From Alistipes sp. (GTDB taxonomy: Bacteria > Bacteroidota > Bacteroidia > Bacteroidales > Rikenellaceae), in contig JAFQTX010000022.1 in the NCBI GenBank assembly GCA_017408825.1, positions 1 to 64,000 on the forward strand: DNA of 64,000 nucleotides, in the 5' to 3' direction. The notes under the pieces were generated by a model. The model was not told where the DNA came from. It saw only the letters and a list, made by a program, of their open reading frames with translations, and did not search any database. Shown one piece after another: positions 32,776-41,862 of this stretch. Both the position numbers and the translations under genes were made by a program. Numbering within the stretch: position 1 is the first letter of the stretch; every line of letters starts with the position of its first letter.

Positions 32776-34904
32776 TGCTTAATAAACGAACAATGAGCAG
32801 AGGAACAGATATAACACGACGTATAACAACATCGCTATCAGCAGTAATAGTGCTGCTGTTCGGTGCTGCGCTATTCACCAAGTGCGCCTCGACGATGACA
32901 CCAACGGGAGGACCAAAGGATACCATCCCGCCGGTAATTATGTTTATGACCCCCGATAACTTCTCGACTAACATAGACACGCTACACCCGCCAAAGATCT
33001 ATGTCGAGTTCGACGAGTATGTGCAAATTAAGGATCTGCAAAAGGAGTTGTACACCTCGCCAGCAATGAAGAAGCAGCCCTCGGTGACACGTCGTGGCAA
33101 GGGCATTGTGATAACTATCAAGGATACCTTGCGCCCCGACATCACTTACGCTCTTAACTTTGGCGCCTCGATATGCGACAACAACGAGGGTAACCCACTT
33201 CACGCCATGCGCTATGTATTCTCAACGGGCGACACCGTAGACTCGATGTATATGTCGGGATATACGGCCGACTCATATAAGGCCGACTCCGTAAGCAAGT
33301 CGTTCATCTACTTCTTCATCGCCGACTCGATAGAGCGCCCCGTGGAGTATGACTCTACGATGTTTAAGTATAAACCACACGTGATTGCACGTGCCGAGAA
33401 GAACGGCATATTCATCGCCCAGAACCTTAAGCCCGTAGACTATCGTATATACGCCTTTGAGGATACCAACAACAACATGATGTACGAGCCTTCGGTCGAT
33501 CAAATCGGATTTCTCGACACCACCTACAACCCTCGCTATATGCCTGGCTTTAGCATCTGGTTCGACTCGTTACGACACTACCCCTCAGCCGACCCTCAGC
33601 TCTACTTCCGAATGTTTATGGATCGCCGCTTTGCACGTCAGACACTCAGCTCTCAGGAGCGACCACAGCGCCACAAGGCGATGCTCTACTTTGGCGCAGC
33701 AAACCCCGAGGTGAAGAGTATCCTCTTCGACTCGATACCCGAGGATAAGTTTATCTACGACCCTCAGACCGTAGGCAAGGATACCGTAGCCATATGGTTT
33801 AACCTACCCCCCGAGGAGCTCCCCGACACAATCAAGGGTACGATAACATATATGAAGCACGACTCGGTGAACAACCTTGTCGAGAGTAGCGACAAGCTAC
33901 GCCTGGCGTGGAAATATACCGAATCAAAGGAGGAGCAGAAGGAGCGTGAACGCCTCGAGAAGGAGCGTGAGAAGGCTGAGAAGAATGGCGAATCGTGGGT
34001 AGAGCCCGAGAAGGAGAATCCATTCAAGCTCACAATACCTGCATCGGGTGAGGTGAACAAAAATCGCCACGTAGACCTCGAATTCGACTACCCGCTCACC
34101 AAGTTCGACTCTACACTCATAACACTCACAATGACCTCGGAGAGCGTAACCGAGCCTAAAAACGTAGAGTATCACTTTGTGCAAGACACGCTCAACCGCC
34201 GTAAGTATCAACTCAGAGCCAAGTGGGAGGCTAAGGCTAAGTACGAGCTTACAATCCCAGCGGGCGTATTCAACAACGTGGCACAGGAGCAGAACGACAC
34301 CATACGCTGTACGTATGACGGCTCAGACCCCGAGAAGTATGCAATCGTAAATATCAAGGTGCATAGCTCGAAGCCTAAAGCAAGCTACATCCTACAACTT
34401 ACCAACGCCCAGGGCAAGGTACAGCAGGAGATCAAGAGCGTGAAGAGTGGCAGCTACCGTTTCGACTTCGTAACGGCAGGCGACGTGATGCTACGTGTTG
34501 TCGAGGACCTCAACGGCAATGGCAAGTGGGATACTGGCGATATGGTGCTTATGCGTCAGCCCGAGCGTACAGAGATATACAAAAACGATGAGGGCATAGA
34601 GACAATCACCACAAAGGCAAACTGGGAGTTCGACATAGAGGTTAATATGGACAAGCTGTTTGCCCCTATCACCATGGAGTCAGTTATCAAGATGCTCAAC
34701 GACCGTGAGGATGAGCGACTCAAGAAACTCTCGGAGGAGATGGCCAAGAAGCGCCAACAGGAGCAGAAGAAGGGCAACGGACAGAGTGGTCAGTCGGGCT
34801 TCGGTTTCGGAGGCCTCGGCGGCATGGGTGGCGGCACAACAGGCGGCCTACGCTCAAATACACTATCGGGAACAGGTGCAACGGGAAATAATATGATGCG
34901 ATGA
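32775..34904 (+). CDS. Ig-like-domain (Big_5) lipoprotein of the envelope
   Basis: This 709-aa protein has a signal segment (about 15-38) ending in LFTKC, a likely lipobox. It continues TPTGGPKDTIPPVIMFMTPD, the usual opening of a conserved Bacteroidota lipoprotein with an SbsA/Big_5-type Ig-like domain (about 45-155, ending MRYVFSTGD). Long beta-rich regions follow, then a charged segment (about 378-415), further beta domains and a Gly-rich tail (FGFGGLGGMGGG). The start is either 32775 or the ATG at 32793. The function is not known to me; context with a barrel protein and a LolC/E-type permease fits outer-membrane biogenesis. Confidence 0.7.
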   Translation: MLNKRTMSRGTDITRRITTSLSAVIVLLFGAALFTKCASTMTPTGGPKDTIPPVIMFMTPDNFSTNIDTLHPPKIYVEFDEYVQIKDLQKELYTSPAMKKQPSVTRRGKGIVITIKDTLRPDITYALNFGASICDNNEGNPLHAMRYVFSTGDTVDSMYMSGYTADSYKADSVSKSFIYFFIADSIERPVEYDSTMFKYKPHVIARAEKNGIFIAQNLKPVDYRIYAFEDTNNNMMYEPSVDQIGFLDTTYNPRYMPGFSIWFDSLRHYPSADPQLYFRMFMDRRFARQTLSSQERPQRHKAMLYFGAANPEVKSILFDSIPEDKFIYDPQTVGKDTVAIWFNLPPEELPDTIKGTITYMKHDSVNNLVESSDKLRLAWKYTESKEEQKERERLEKEREKAEKNGESWVEPEKENPFKLTIPASGEVNKNRHVDLEFDYPLTKFDSTLITLTMTSESVTEPKNVEYHFVQDTLNRRKYQLRAKWEAKAKYELTIPAGVFNNVAQEQNDTIRCTYDGSDPEKYAIVNIKVHSSKPKASYILQLTNAQGKVQQEIKSVKSGSYRFDFVTAGDVMLRVVEDLNGNGKWDTGDMVLMRQPERTEIYKNDEGIETITTKANWEFDIEVNMDKLFAPITMESVIKMLNDREDERLKKLSEEMAKKRQQEQKKGNGQSGQSGFGFGGLGGMGGGTTGGLRSNTLSGTGATGNNMMR

Positions 34905-35863
34905 TGAAGAGCATAAAACGATATACTAACGGGCTTCGAGTAGCCCTAATACTCACTCTTGGCCTTATGACATTTGGCCGAGCAGAGGCGCAGCATACCC
35001 TCACACTGGTGGGAGGCTCGGGTGCTACGTATGCTCGTTTCTACCCCTCAGAGGAGACCAAATGGATGTGGGGAGCTAATAGCTTCGGCTTAGCTTGGCG
35101 CTACTATAGCGAGAAGCCTCGATTTGTGGGAGCTATTGGTGTCGATCTCGAATATATGGAACGAGGATATAAGATGGGTTACACCTATACCACCGACTTT
35201 GTCGATGATAAGGAGATCCGTCACTACAAGTTCTACACACGCAATGTCAATTCGATAATGTTGCCTATCGTGTGGCAGCCCCACATCTACCTCGCCAAAA
35301 ATAGACTACGTGTATTTATCGAGGCAGCCTTCGTGCTCTCGTATAACATCAACTCGAACTACAGCTATGATGACGACCGCTACCCTGCAGGCAAATATGA
35401 GTGGAAGGTGCCCCGAGACAACCGCTTTGGCTATGGACTGATGGGTGGTGCTGGATTTGCCGTGCTCATAGGGCAGGTTGAGGTAGGATTTAAGGCCCGA
35501 TACAACTTTGGATATTCCGACATCCTGAAAAATCGAAACAAGTACTACTCAAACTCGACAGATGGCCGAGAAAACCCATTCTACTACTCGCCACTACGCT
35601 CGCCTATCGACAACCTAACATTCTCACTCACGGTAGGTTGGCGTTTCAATAAGCGAGGCTTCGACGAGTGGTTCGTAAAGCGTGCACAGCGTACTAAGCG
35701 CCTTGAAAACTTCAACTTCAGCGAGGCAATAAACACCGCAGGAGGTGGCAGCTCAACACGTCCAGGATCGTCGAGCGGCAACTCGTCACGACAGGGCATG
35801 AGTGGTTCGTCGCAGACACGCCCAGGATCGTCGAGCGGAGCAGCAAACAGACTTCGAAAATAA
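34901..35863 (+). CDS. Outer-membrane beta-barrel-like protein with a Ser/Gly-rich repeat tail
   Basis: This 320-aa protein has a signal peptide (about 1-31, cleaved near GRAEAQ) and alternating aromatic and polar strands typical of small barrels (FYPSEETKWMWGANSFGLAW, VGFKARYNFGYSD, LTFSLTVGWRFN). The last 45 residues are a low-complexity tail in which TRPGSSSG occurs twice, encoded by near-identical DNA 60 bases apart (35756 and 35816). It overlaps the Ig-like gene by 4 bases. No specific family name is secure; a PorT-like or generic porin-family barrel is likely. Confidence 0.65.
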   Translation: MMKSIKRYTNGLRVALILTLGLMTFGRAEAQHTLTLVGGSGATYARFYPSEETKWMWGANSFGLAWRYYSEKPRFVGAIGVDLEYMERGYKMGYTYTTDFVDDKEIRHYKFYTRNVNSIMLPIVWQPHIYLAKNRLRVFIEAAFVLSYNINSNYSYDDDRYPAGKYEWKVPRDNRFGYGLMGGAGFAVLIGQVEVGFKARYNFGYSDILKNRNKYYSNSTDGRENPFYYSPLRSPIDNLTFSLTVGWRFNKRGFDEWFVKRAQRTKRLENFNFSEAINTAGGGSSTRPGSSSGNSSRQGMSGSSQTRPGSSSGAANRLRK

Positions 35864-35886
35864 AAACGTAAAACAAACGATAGATT

Positions 35887-36225
35887 ATGGATTCAACAAG
35901 ACAGCAAAAGATTGCACGTCTACTACAACGTGACCTCGCAGAGATTATCCAGAAGGAGCTCGCCGACACAACACGCGGCAAGCTGGTAACAGTAACCGCA
36001 GTACGCATATCCCCCGACCTCGGATATGCAAAGGTATATGTGAGCATATTCCCATTTGAGAGTAGCGCCGCAATTCTCGATGAGATCAAGGAGCAAGGCT
36101 GGCTGATACGCAAGATGCTCGGTAGCCGCATCCGCAACCAGCTTAAGATCGTTCCAGAGTTGGAGTTCTTCATCGATGACTCGTTGGAGTATATCGAGAA
36201 TATCGACAACCTACTCAGCAAGTAG
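35887..36225 (+). CDS. rbfA: Ribosome-binding factor A
   Basis: This 112-aa protein has a KH-like fold and helps the last steps of 30S subunit maturation. It shows RQQKIARLLQRDLAEIIQKE at the start and TVTAVRISPDLGYAKVYVSI in the core, both typical. The C terminus ELEFFIDDSLEYIENIDNLL also fits. It lies 23 bases after the barrel gene and 23 before the permease. It and the permease are adjacent in many Bacteroidota, by recollection. Confidence 0.94.
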   Translation: MDSTRQQKIARLLQRDLAEIIQKELADTTRGKLVTVTAVRISPDLGYAKVYVSIFPFESSAAILDEIKEQGWLIRKMLGSRIRNQLKIVPELEFFIDDSLEYIENIDNLLSK

Positions 36226-36248
36226 CCCCTAAACATAAGTCGTAGAGT

Positions 36249-37448
36249 ATGTTGTGGTTGCAGTTTTCACGCCGCTATATGTTCTCACCGAAGTCACACT
36301 CGGTGATCAACATCATCGCCATGGTGAGCGTCATCGCCGTGGCGATACCCACTGCTGCCATGATAATTCTTCTGGCAATGTTCGGAGGCCTAAGCCGCAC
36401 CATCGAATCGATATACTCGATGGTAGATGCCGACATCGAGATTGTCGCCTCACGAGGCCAAACATTCCCCACGGATAAGATCGACTACTCGAAGATCGAC
36501 TCCGTTGATGGCATCGTGAGCTATACCCCCTACCTCGAGCAGAGCGTGATAGCCGCTACTGAGGCTCGCCGCACAACGCTTATGCTTCGTGGCGTAGATA
36601 GCACATATCTGCATACCCTACCCCTCGAGCAGTTTGTGGTACGTGGCTCGGCACACCGCATATTCCAGGGCGACGTCATATTGGGTGTCGGTGCTGCTGC
36701 AACACTTGGAATACCGAGCATCGACTACGAGGTTGAGCTATACGCACTTAACCGCAAGCAGATCTCGACACTTCTGCCCTCGAGTGGTATATCTCGCAAA
36801 CGATGTAAGCTCGGAGGTGTGATAAGCGCCAACGCAGAGCTTGACGCCACAACAGCCATTGTAGACCTTAACACTGCACAACAACTCCTCAACTACGAGG
36901 GGCGCATCTCGGGCGTAGCACTGAGGCTCGATAGCAAGGCCAATGTTACAAGCGTTGAACAGCAGCTACAAACACTCCTTGGTGAAGAGTATAACGTGCG
37001 TACACGCAGTGAGAAGAGTGCCTCGATGAATGCCCTATTACGCCTCGAACGCTTCGTGATAATCCTCATAGGAGCATTTATAGCCATCGTAGCTGCTTTC
37101 GCCATTGTTGGCTCAGTGGTGATGCTCATCACCGACAAACAGCGTGATATAGCCACACTGCGCTCAATGGGTGCAACACGCTCGCTGATAAGCAACATCT
37201 TCGTTGGCGAGGGCTTCCTACTCACACTCATAGGTTGCATTATCGGTCTGGTGATAGGCGTAGGCTTCTCGCTCGGCCAGCAACACTACGGCTGGATAAC
37301 AATCCCCGGAAATATGGTGTTCGAGAGCTACCCCATAGAGCTTACGGTGACCGATGTGGTGACTGTAGCTGCGATAATACTATTCACAGGATGGATTATA
37401 TCACTACTCACCGTGCGCAGTAAGCTACGCAGTGAGAAACATATATAG
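36249..37448 (+). CDS. ABC transporter permease, LolC/LolE-like (FtsX domain)
   Basis: This 399-aa inner-membrane protein has one N-terminal helix (about 20-48), a large periplasmic domain of the MacB-core type and three C-terminal helices forming the FtsX domain (about 270-395; TLRSMGATRSLISNIFVGEG is diagnostic). LolC/E relatives pull lipoproteins out of the inner membrane for delivery to the outer membrane. No ATPase gene is adjacent, as is common for this gene in Bacteroidota. The many lipoproteins in this window would be possible clients. Confidence 0.88.
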   Translation: MLWLQFSRRYMFSPKSHSVINIIAMVSVIAVAIPTAAMIILLAMFGGLSRTIESIYSMVDADIEIVASRGQTFPTDKIDYSKIDSVDGIVSYTPYLEQSVIAATEARRTTLMLRGVDSTYLHTLPLEQFVVRGSAHRIFQGDVILGVGAAATLGIPSIDYEVELYALNRKQISTLLPSSGISRKRCKLGGVISANAELDATTAIVDLNTAQQLLNYEGRISGVALRLDSKANVTSVEQQLQTLLGEEYNVRTRSEKSASMNALLRLERFVIILIGAFIAIVAAFAIVGSVVMLITDKQRDIATLRSMGATRSLISNIFVGEGFLLTLIGCIIGLVIGVGFSLGQQHYGWITIPGNMVFESYPIELTVTDVVTVAAIILFTGWIISLLTVRSKLRSEKHI

Positions 37449-37449
37449 T

Positions 37450-38445
37450 ATGATGAAACGACTAACTAACATATCGTTAAAAGCAATAGCCCTTGTCGGC
37501 ATTATCGCCACCACACTAAGTTGCGACGGCCCTAAGGCTATTCCCGATAAGGATCTCGTAAACATATTCCACGATGCCTTTCTGGCCAACGCCTACATCT
37601 CGGAGAGCAAGATCACGGAGGACTCACTGCTACTCTATGAACCTATACTCGAGCGCTATGGATATGATGTCGAGGATATGCGGTTCACCGTGCATACCAT
37701 CGCCAGTCGTAAGAGTACCCGACTGAGTGACCTTGTAAGCCAAGCAAGCAGCATCCTTGAGGAGGAGTCGAAACTCTATAACTACCAGCTGATGGTGCTC
37801 GACACCATAGACAATGTGGCTGAGCGCCGCTACACACGCATCGTGGCTCAAGACACCCTTATACGAGTGCGCAAGCTCAGCGATAGTACAAAACTACATA
37901 TAGTCGTCGGCGACCTAATCCCTGCCGAGTACAGCATCACGTTCGACTACTTTATAGATACCCTTGACGAGAACCGTAACTCACGTGTCGAGGCATACTT
38001 CAAGACCAAGGATGACAAGACTGCGATGCGTCACACGATGATGCTATCACGCTATCGTGAGGGTAAGTACAATCGCAAGTTTAAGGCCGATACGTCACAC
38101 CTCGAGCTGCACATAAATATGTTCTACCACCCTGAAAACGAGGACATAAAGCGCCCCGATATCAGGATTACGAACTTCAAAATTACGCGCATTATTCCTA
38201 CTGAGCAGGCAGTAGATAGTCTCTACCTTGAGCAGATGGGGGCACTCATCTTCAACCACAAGGCAATGACATCGTATGGCAACGAGAAAAAGCCTGTGGC
38301 AAAGGCAACAGAAACCCCTTCGGCCAAGGGTGAGAAGCCAAGTAGCACAAAGAGAAGTGCCAAGAACGACGCAGATAGCTCAACAAAAAAAGAGACTAAG
38401 AGCAGTACAAAAGCAACAACTAAGAGTAGTGAGCAGAGGAAATGA
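37450..38445 (+). CDS. DUF4296-like lipoprotein with a charged, Lys/Ser-rich tail
   Basis: From the ATG at 37450 the protein has 331 aa. A lipoprotein signal ends in TLSCDGPKAI. The next 90 residues (IPDKDLVNIFHDAFLANAYI ... LYEPILERYGYDVEDMRFTV) match DUF4296, a helical domain of unknown function found in Bacteroidota envelope lipoproteins. A beta-rich middle follows, then a disordered tail rich in Lys, Ser and Thr (KSSTKATTKSSEQ). The two ATGs at 37450 and 37453 are both possible; the frame start at 37432 would overlap the permease. The next gene overlaps it by 4 bases. Confidence 0.78.
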   Translation: MMKRLTNISLKAIALVGIIATTLSCDGPKAIPDKDLVNIFHDAFLANAYISESKITEDSLLLYEPILERYGYDVEDMRFTVHTIASRKSTRLSDLVSQASSILEEESKLYNYQLMVLDTIDNVAERRYTRIVAQDTLIRVRKLSDSTKLHIVVGDLIPAEYSITFDYFIDTLDENRNSRVEAYFKTKDDKTAMRHTMMLSRYREGKYNRKFKADTSHLELHINMFYHPENEDIKRPDIRITNFKITRIIPTEQAVDSLYLEQMGALIFNHKAMTSYGNEKKPVAKATETPSAKGEKPSSTKRSAKNDADSSTKKETKSSTKATTKSSEQRK

Positions 38446-39578
38446 CGAGGCGTAAGATAGCATCGCACTATGCACTAATCGGCACAGAACTTCGGCGTAA
38501 CATCGTCGTCGAGGTAGATGATTCACGCACGATTATCGACATTAGAGAGGTTGAGAATCTCGACTCAGAGCCCAGCTTAGAGTTCTTCCCCGGAATACTC
38601 ATCCCCGGCATGGTGAACCTTCACTGCCACCTCGAGCTATCGTATCTACGTGGTCAAATAGCAGAAGGCACGGGGTTTGCGGGCTTCGCTCGCTCGATTG
38701 GTGCTGTGCGTAATAACTTCACCACGGACGAACGCCTAAGAGCAGCATCGGCAGCTGATAGCACAATGTGGGAAGAGGGCATAGAGGCCGTACTCGACAT
38801 ATCGAACGACGAGCTAACAATGGGCATTAAGGAGCGCTCACGCATAGAGTACACAACGCTATTTGAGCTATTTGGGCTGGGATGCAACTCAATTGAGGAG
38901 CACAAATCAATGGCCCTGCGCCATGCATCGAGCAGCATTACTCCTCATTCGACATACTCACTTCAAGACCAGATATTTAGGCAGGCTTGCACAGCCAACA
39001 ACTCGATAATTTCGATACATCTATTAGAGTCTGACGACGAGAGCCAGCTATACGAAAACGGAGGCTCGTTAGCGGCGTGGTACGAGCGTATGGGCTGGAG
39101 GTGCGACTTTCTGCACTACGGCACACCCTCGCGTCGTGTGGCCGAGAGCATAGACCCACATAGAGATGTGGTGCTGGTCCACGGTTGCCGAGCAACAGAG
39201 CACGACATAGCACTACTCAACGCCCACTTTATGGGGCAAGTAACGTGGGCACTATGCCCCGAGTCAAACCGCTATATTTCGGGCATTAAACCACCCATAG
39301 AGCTATTTAGAGAGAGCAAAGCGAATATCGCCTTAGGTAGCGACTCGCTGGCCTCGGCACGCTCGCTATCGCTAATCGACAATATGCGCCTTATCGACAA
39401 TGTTCCACTCTCCGAACTACTTAGCTATGCAACGATCAATGGTGCAAAGGCGCTTGGCAAAGAGGAGTACCTCGGTGAGATAGCAATCGGCAAACACCCA
39501 GGATTGGTGGTCATTGAGGGTGCCGACCTTCACAACCTACGACTAACAGAAGAGAGTCGTTCACGCCGAATTATATAG
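38442..39578 (+). CDS. Amidohydrolase-superfamily deaminase; candidate aminodeoxyfutalosine deaminase
   Basis: This 378-aa protein belongs to the cytosine-deaminase/chlorohydrolase branch of amidohydrolases. Metal ligands appear as His-x-His in GMVNLHCHLELSYL (about 65), His in ISIHLLESDDES, His in VVLVHGCRATEHD and Asp in ALGSDSLASARSLSLIDNM. Members deaminate nucleosides and bases. Because the same genome carries mqnB and mqnD, and mqnB needs futalosine made by deaminating aminodeoxyfutalosine, this gene is a candidate for that step (MqnX type). This is inference from family and pathway need; guanine- or adenosine-type substrates are not excluded. Confidence 0.68.
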   Translation: MTRRKIASHYALIGTELRRNIVVEVDDSRTIIDIREVENLDSEPSLEFFPGILIPGMVNLHCHLELSYLRGQIAEGTGFAGFARSIGAVRNNFTTDERLRAASAADSTMWEEGIEAVLDISNDELTMGIKERSRIEYTTLFELFGLGCNSIEEHKSMALRHASSSITPHSTYSLQDQIFRQACTANNSIISIHLLESDDESQLYENGGSLAAWYERMGWRCDFLHYGTPSRRVAESIDPHRDVVLVHGCRATEHDIALLNAHFMGQVTWALCPESNRYISGIKPPIELFRESKANIALGSDSLASARSLSLIDNMRLIDNVPLSELLSYATINGAKALGKEEYLGEIAIGKHPGLVVIEGADLHNLRLTEESRSRRII

Positions 39579-39623
39579 TCATACTCAAGGCGACAAAAAG
39601 TCCAAAATTCAACAAATAATAAC

Positions 39624-39668
39624 CTCGAATAGAGCCCTGCTGACATAGGCTATCTGCTCGAGTTTTTT
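39624..39668 (+). terminator. Terminator at the end of the housekeeping operon
   Basis: CTCGAATAGAGCC and GGCTATCTGCTCGAG form an imperfect stem followed by TTTTTT. The remaining 39669-39830 shows no gene or clear structure. Confidence 0.7.
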
Positions 39669-39830
39669 CTCCTATAACGCCACGGCACTGCTATTTTGTA
39701 GAACGACCATCTACGGAAAGCAGAGATAGTGAGCTACACGCAGACGGCTAACAACTCAGATATTTCGCCATATTTACCCATAAAAAGGTCTATTTACATA
39801 ACACAAAAGGCTCAAAAACAATATAATTGT

Positions 39831-39861
39831 TTTGACACTTGCATATAATTTCGTACCTTTG
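39831..39861 (+). promoter_or_regulatory. Promoter of the capsule/O-antigen locus
   Basis: TTTG (39831-39834), a 19-base spacer and TACCTTTG (39854-39861) match the Bacteroidota consensus exactly. Transcription would start near 39868, about 230 nt before upxY. No inverted repeats flanking the promoter were found, so it does not look invertible. Confidence 0.88.
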
Positions 39862-39867
39862 CACAAA

Positions 39868-40100
39868 TTTGTGGGCCTATGCCAGAGGGCATATTATCCA
39901 AAGGGTCGGCCACTCGTGCTGCGGAGTCGTAGTATGGAGTGGCACAGAGTGTGAAAAGGTGTGACTACAAAAATGTGAATAGAGGTAAAAACCCATTTTT
40001 ACGTACAACGTCACAAAGTATCTGCACCAACCAACACTGACCTAACTACTGCGTCGGAAGGAAACACCCTCTCTGACGAGTGAGGGGAGGGTATGCCCAT
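39868..40100 (+). promoter_or_regulatory. Structured leader before upxY, candidate antitermination or attenuation region
   Basis: Several hairpins can be drawn: ATGCC-AGAG-GGCAT (39879-39892), GCCACTC...GAGTGGC (39909-39943), GTAAAAA-CCCA-TTTTTAC (39985-40002) nested in GTGAC...GTCAC (39961-40014), and CCCTC...GAGGG (about 40057-40091), which covers the purine-rich AGGGGAGG ahead of the upxY ATG. No long reading frame crosses it. In Bacteroides, UpxY-type proteins stop premature termination in the leaders of their own capsule operons (established), so this leader is a natural target (inference). Confidence 0.6.
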
Positions 40101-40670
40101 ATGCAAAGTCAAACCAATATGCAGAGAGAAAAAACCAACACAAAGACGACAATAGAGGCTGACATACAGTGGTATGCCATACGCACATTCCACAACAAGG
40201 CGGCGAGCATCTGCAACAAGGCTCGACTCGACAACATCGAGTACTACACCCCAGTTCGCAAGATTGACACCATCTACAATGGAGAGTGTCGCACTGAGAC
40301 ACTAATGCTGATGCCCACACTACTATTTCTACGCACAACGCCAGAGTGGATCGCAAACCTGCGTCAATTCAGCGGCGACAACATTCTGCCCTACTGCGAG
40401 CCTGGGACATCACGACCACAGGCAATAGCCGATAGCGAGATGGAGCGTTTTCGTTTTGTGGCAAGCACAGCGGCCAAAACCCTTGAGTGGGTAGACCCCG
40501 AAACTCTCGCCTCGAGCGACCGTGTTCGCATCACCGAGGGTATATTCAAAGGCCTCGAGGGCTATATTCGTCGAGTACACGGCACCAAGCGCTTTGTAGT
40601 AGCCATCGAGGGTGTCGCAGCCATCGCCACGACATACATACCAAAACAATATATCGAAAAGTTAGAGTAA
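40101..40670 (+). CDS. UpxY-like transcription antiterminator (NusG family)
   Basis: From the ATG at 40101 the protein has 189 aa. The NGN domain begins IQWYAIRTFHNKAASICNK, and a C-terminal KOW-type region is seen in DRVRITEGIFKGLEGYIRRV. It is the first gene of the polysaccharide locus, the usual place for UpxY proteins, which let RNA polymerase read through the leader and the long operon. A GTG at 40080 and an ATG at 40119 are alternative starts; AGGGGAGG about 10 bases before 40101 supports the chosen one. No upxZ-like partner follows, unlike Bacteroides capsule loci. Confidence 0.87.
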   Translation: MQSQTNMQREKTNTKTTIEADIQWYAIRTFHNKAASICNKARLDNIEYYTPVRKIDTIYNGECRTETLMLMPTLLFLRTTPEWIANLRQFSGDNILPYCEPGTSRPQAIADSEMERFRFVASTAAKTLEWVDPETLASSDRVRITEGIFKGLEGYIRRVHGTKRFVVAIEGVAAIATTYIPKQYIEKLE

Positions 40671-40685
40671 AAGCAACCTCCAAAT

Positions 40686-41852
40686 ATGATAAAAATAGAG
40701 TACATCCTGCTAGCATTCTTCGCTGCACTCATAGCCGTAGTATGGATACATCCACGTCTGGTTAAGATTGCTCATATGAAGAATATTGTTGATAATCCCA
40801 ACGCCCGAAAGCTTCAGCAAGCCCCCGTACCTGTGTTGGGTGGTGTGGCAGTATTCTTCGGCATCGTGCTTGGCATCGTGCTAACAAGTGGATATACCGA
40901 CTGTATGTCGCTTATGACCATTATTGCGGCAATGCTCATCATGCTGTATACTGGAACTATGGACGACATTATGGGACTCTCGGCACGTCTACGACTACTG
41001 CTGGAGATTGGTGTGGTAGGACTTCTCATCTTTACCAACGATATGGCGATTGACAATTTCCATGGTCTCTGGGGCTTATTCCAGATACCTATGGCAGTAG
41101 CCGTGCCAGTGACGATATTTGCCGCAGTGGGTATTATCAATGCGGTAAATCTTATCGATGGTGTAAATGGTCTTTCGTCGGGATTCTGTATTATGGCGAG
41201 CACAATGTTCGGAGGATTCTTCTATCTCACAGGCAACACTCCGATGCTAATACTTGCAGTTGTATCAGTGGGCTCGCTACTGCCATTCTTCTTCCACAAT
41301 GTTTTTGGCAAGACCTCAAAAATGTTTATCGGTGATGGCGGAGCACTGGTGATGGGCATTGTGATGTCTACGTTTGTGGTAAACACACTCTCGAATAGTA
41401 GCGTGATACCCGAAGAGACTATTCCTGAATCATTCGGCCTTGTACCATTCACGCTCGCCATAATGTCAATACCGGTGTTTGACACACTGCGTGTGATGAC
41501 AGCACGAATGATGCGTGGCGTATCACCGTTCCATCCCGACAAGACACACCTTCACCACCTATTCGTCGGCTTAGGCTTCTCGCACGCTGGAACATCGATG
41601 ATGCTAATACTGTTCAACGTCGTCATAATACTCTCGCAGTCGCTGACTTGGTACTTGGGAGGCTCGGTAGATCTCCAACTCTACGTGGTGATCATCACCG
41701 GAGCAATACTTGCTGGTGGTATTTATTACGGCGTTAGCCACTCGAGTGATGACAGCCTTATTAGGCGATCGTTAAGAGCTATTGGCCGAGCTACACACTT
41801 CGAGCGCAAGGGTCCATTCCTACTACTCCAAAAGTTGGTAGATAGAGTATAA
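40686..41852 (+). CDS. Undecaprenyl-phosphate sugar-1-phosphate transferase (WecA/MraY family)
   Basis: This 388-aa integral membrane protein has about 10-11 helices. Family motifs are present: NPNARKLQQAPVPVLGG (an early loop), DDIMGLSARLR (catalytic Asp pair region), NAVNLIDGVNGLSSG, FIGDGGALVMG and HPDKTHLHHLFVGLGFSH. It should start repeat-unit assembly by putting a HexNAc-phosphate on the carrier lipid. It lies 15 bases after upxY. It is the only initiating transferase in the locus. Confidence 0.93.
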   Translation: MIKIEYILLAFFAALIAVVWIHPRLVKIAHMKNIVDNPNARKLQQAPVPVLGGVAVFFGIVLGIVLTSGYTDCMSLMTIIAAMLIMLYTGTMDDIMGLSARLRLLLEIGVVGLLIFTNDMAIDNFHGLWGLFQIPMAVAVPVTIFAAVGIINAVNLIDGVNGLSSGFCIMASTMFGGFFYLTGNTPMLILAVVSVGSLLPFFFHNVFGKTSKMFIGDGGALVMGIVMSTFVVNTLSNSSVIPEETIPESFGLVPFTLAIMSIPVFDTLRVMTARMMRGVSPFHPDKTHLHHLFVGLGFSHAGTSMMLILFNVVIILSQSLTWYLGGSVDLQLYVVIITGAILAGGIYYGVSHSSDDSLIRRSLRAIGRATHFERKGPFLLLQKLVDRV

Positions 41853-41862
41853 CATGTAGCTT

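Noticed and set aside
39579..40100. Invertible (phase-variable) capsule promoter
   Set aside because: No matching inverted repeats flank the promoter and no recombinase gene is near.
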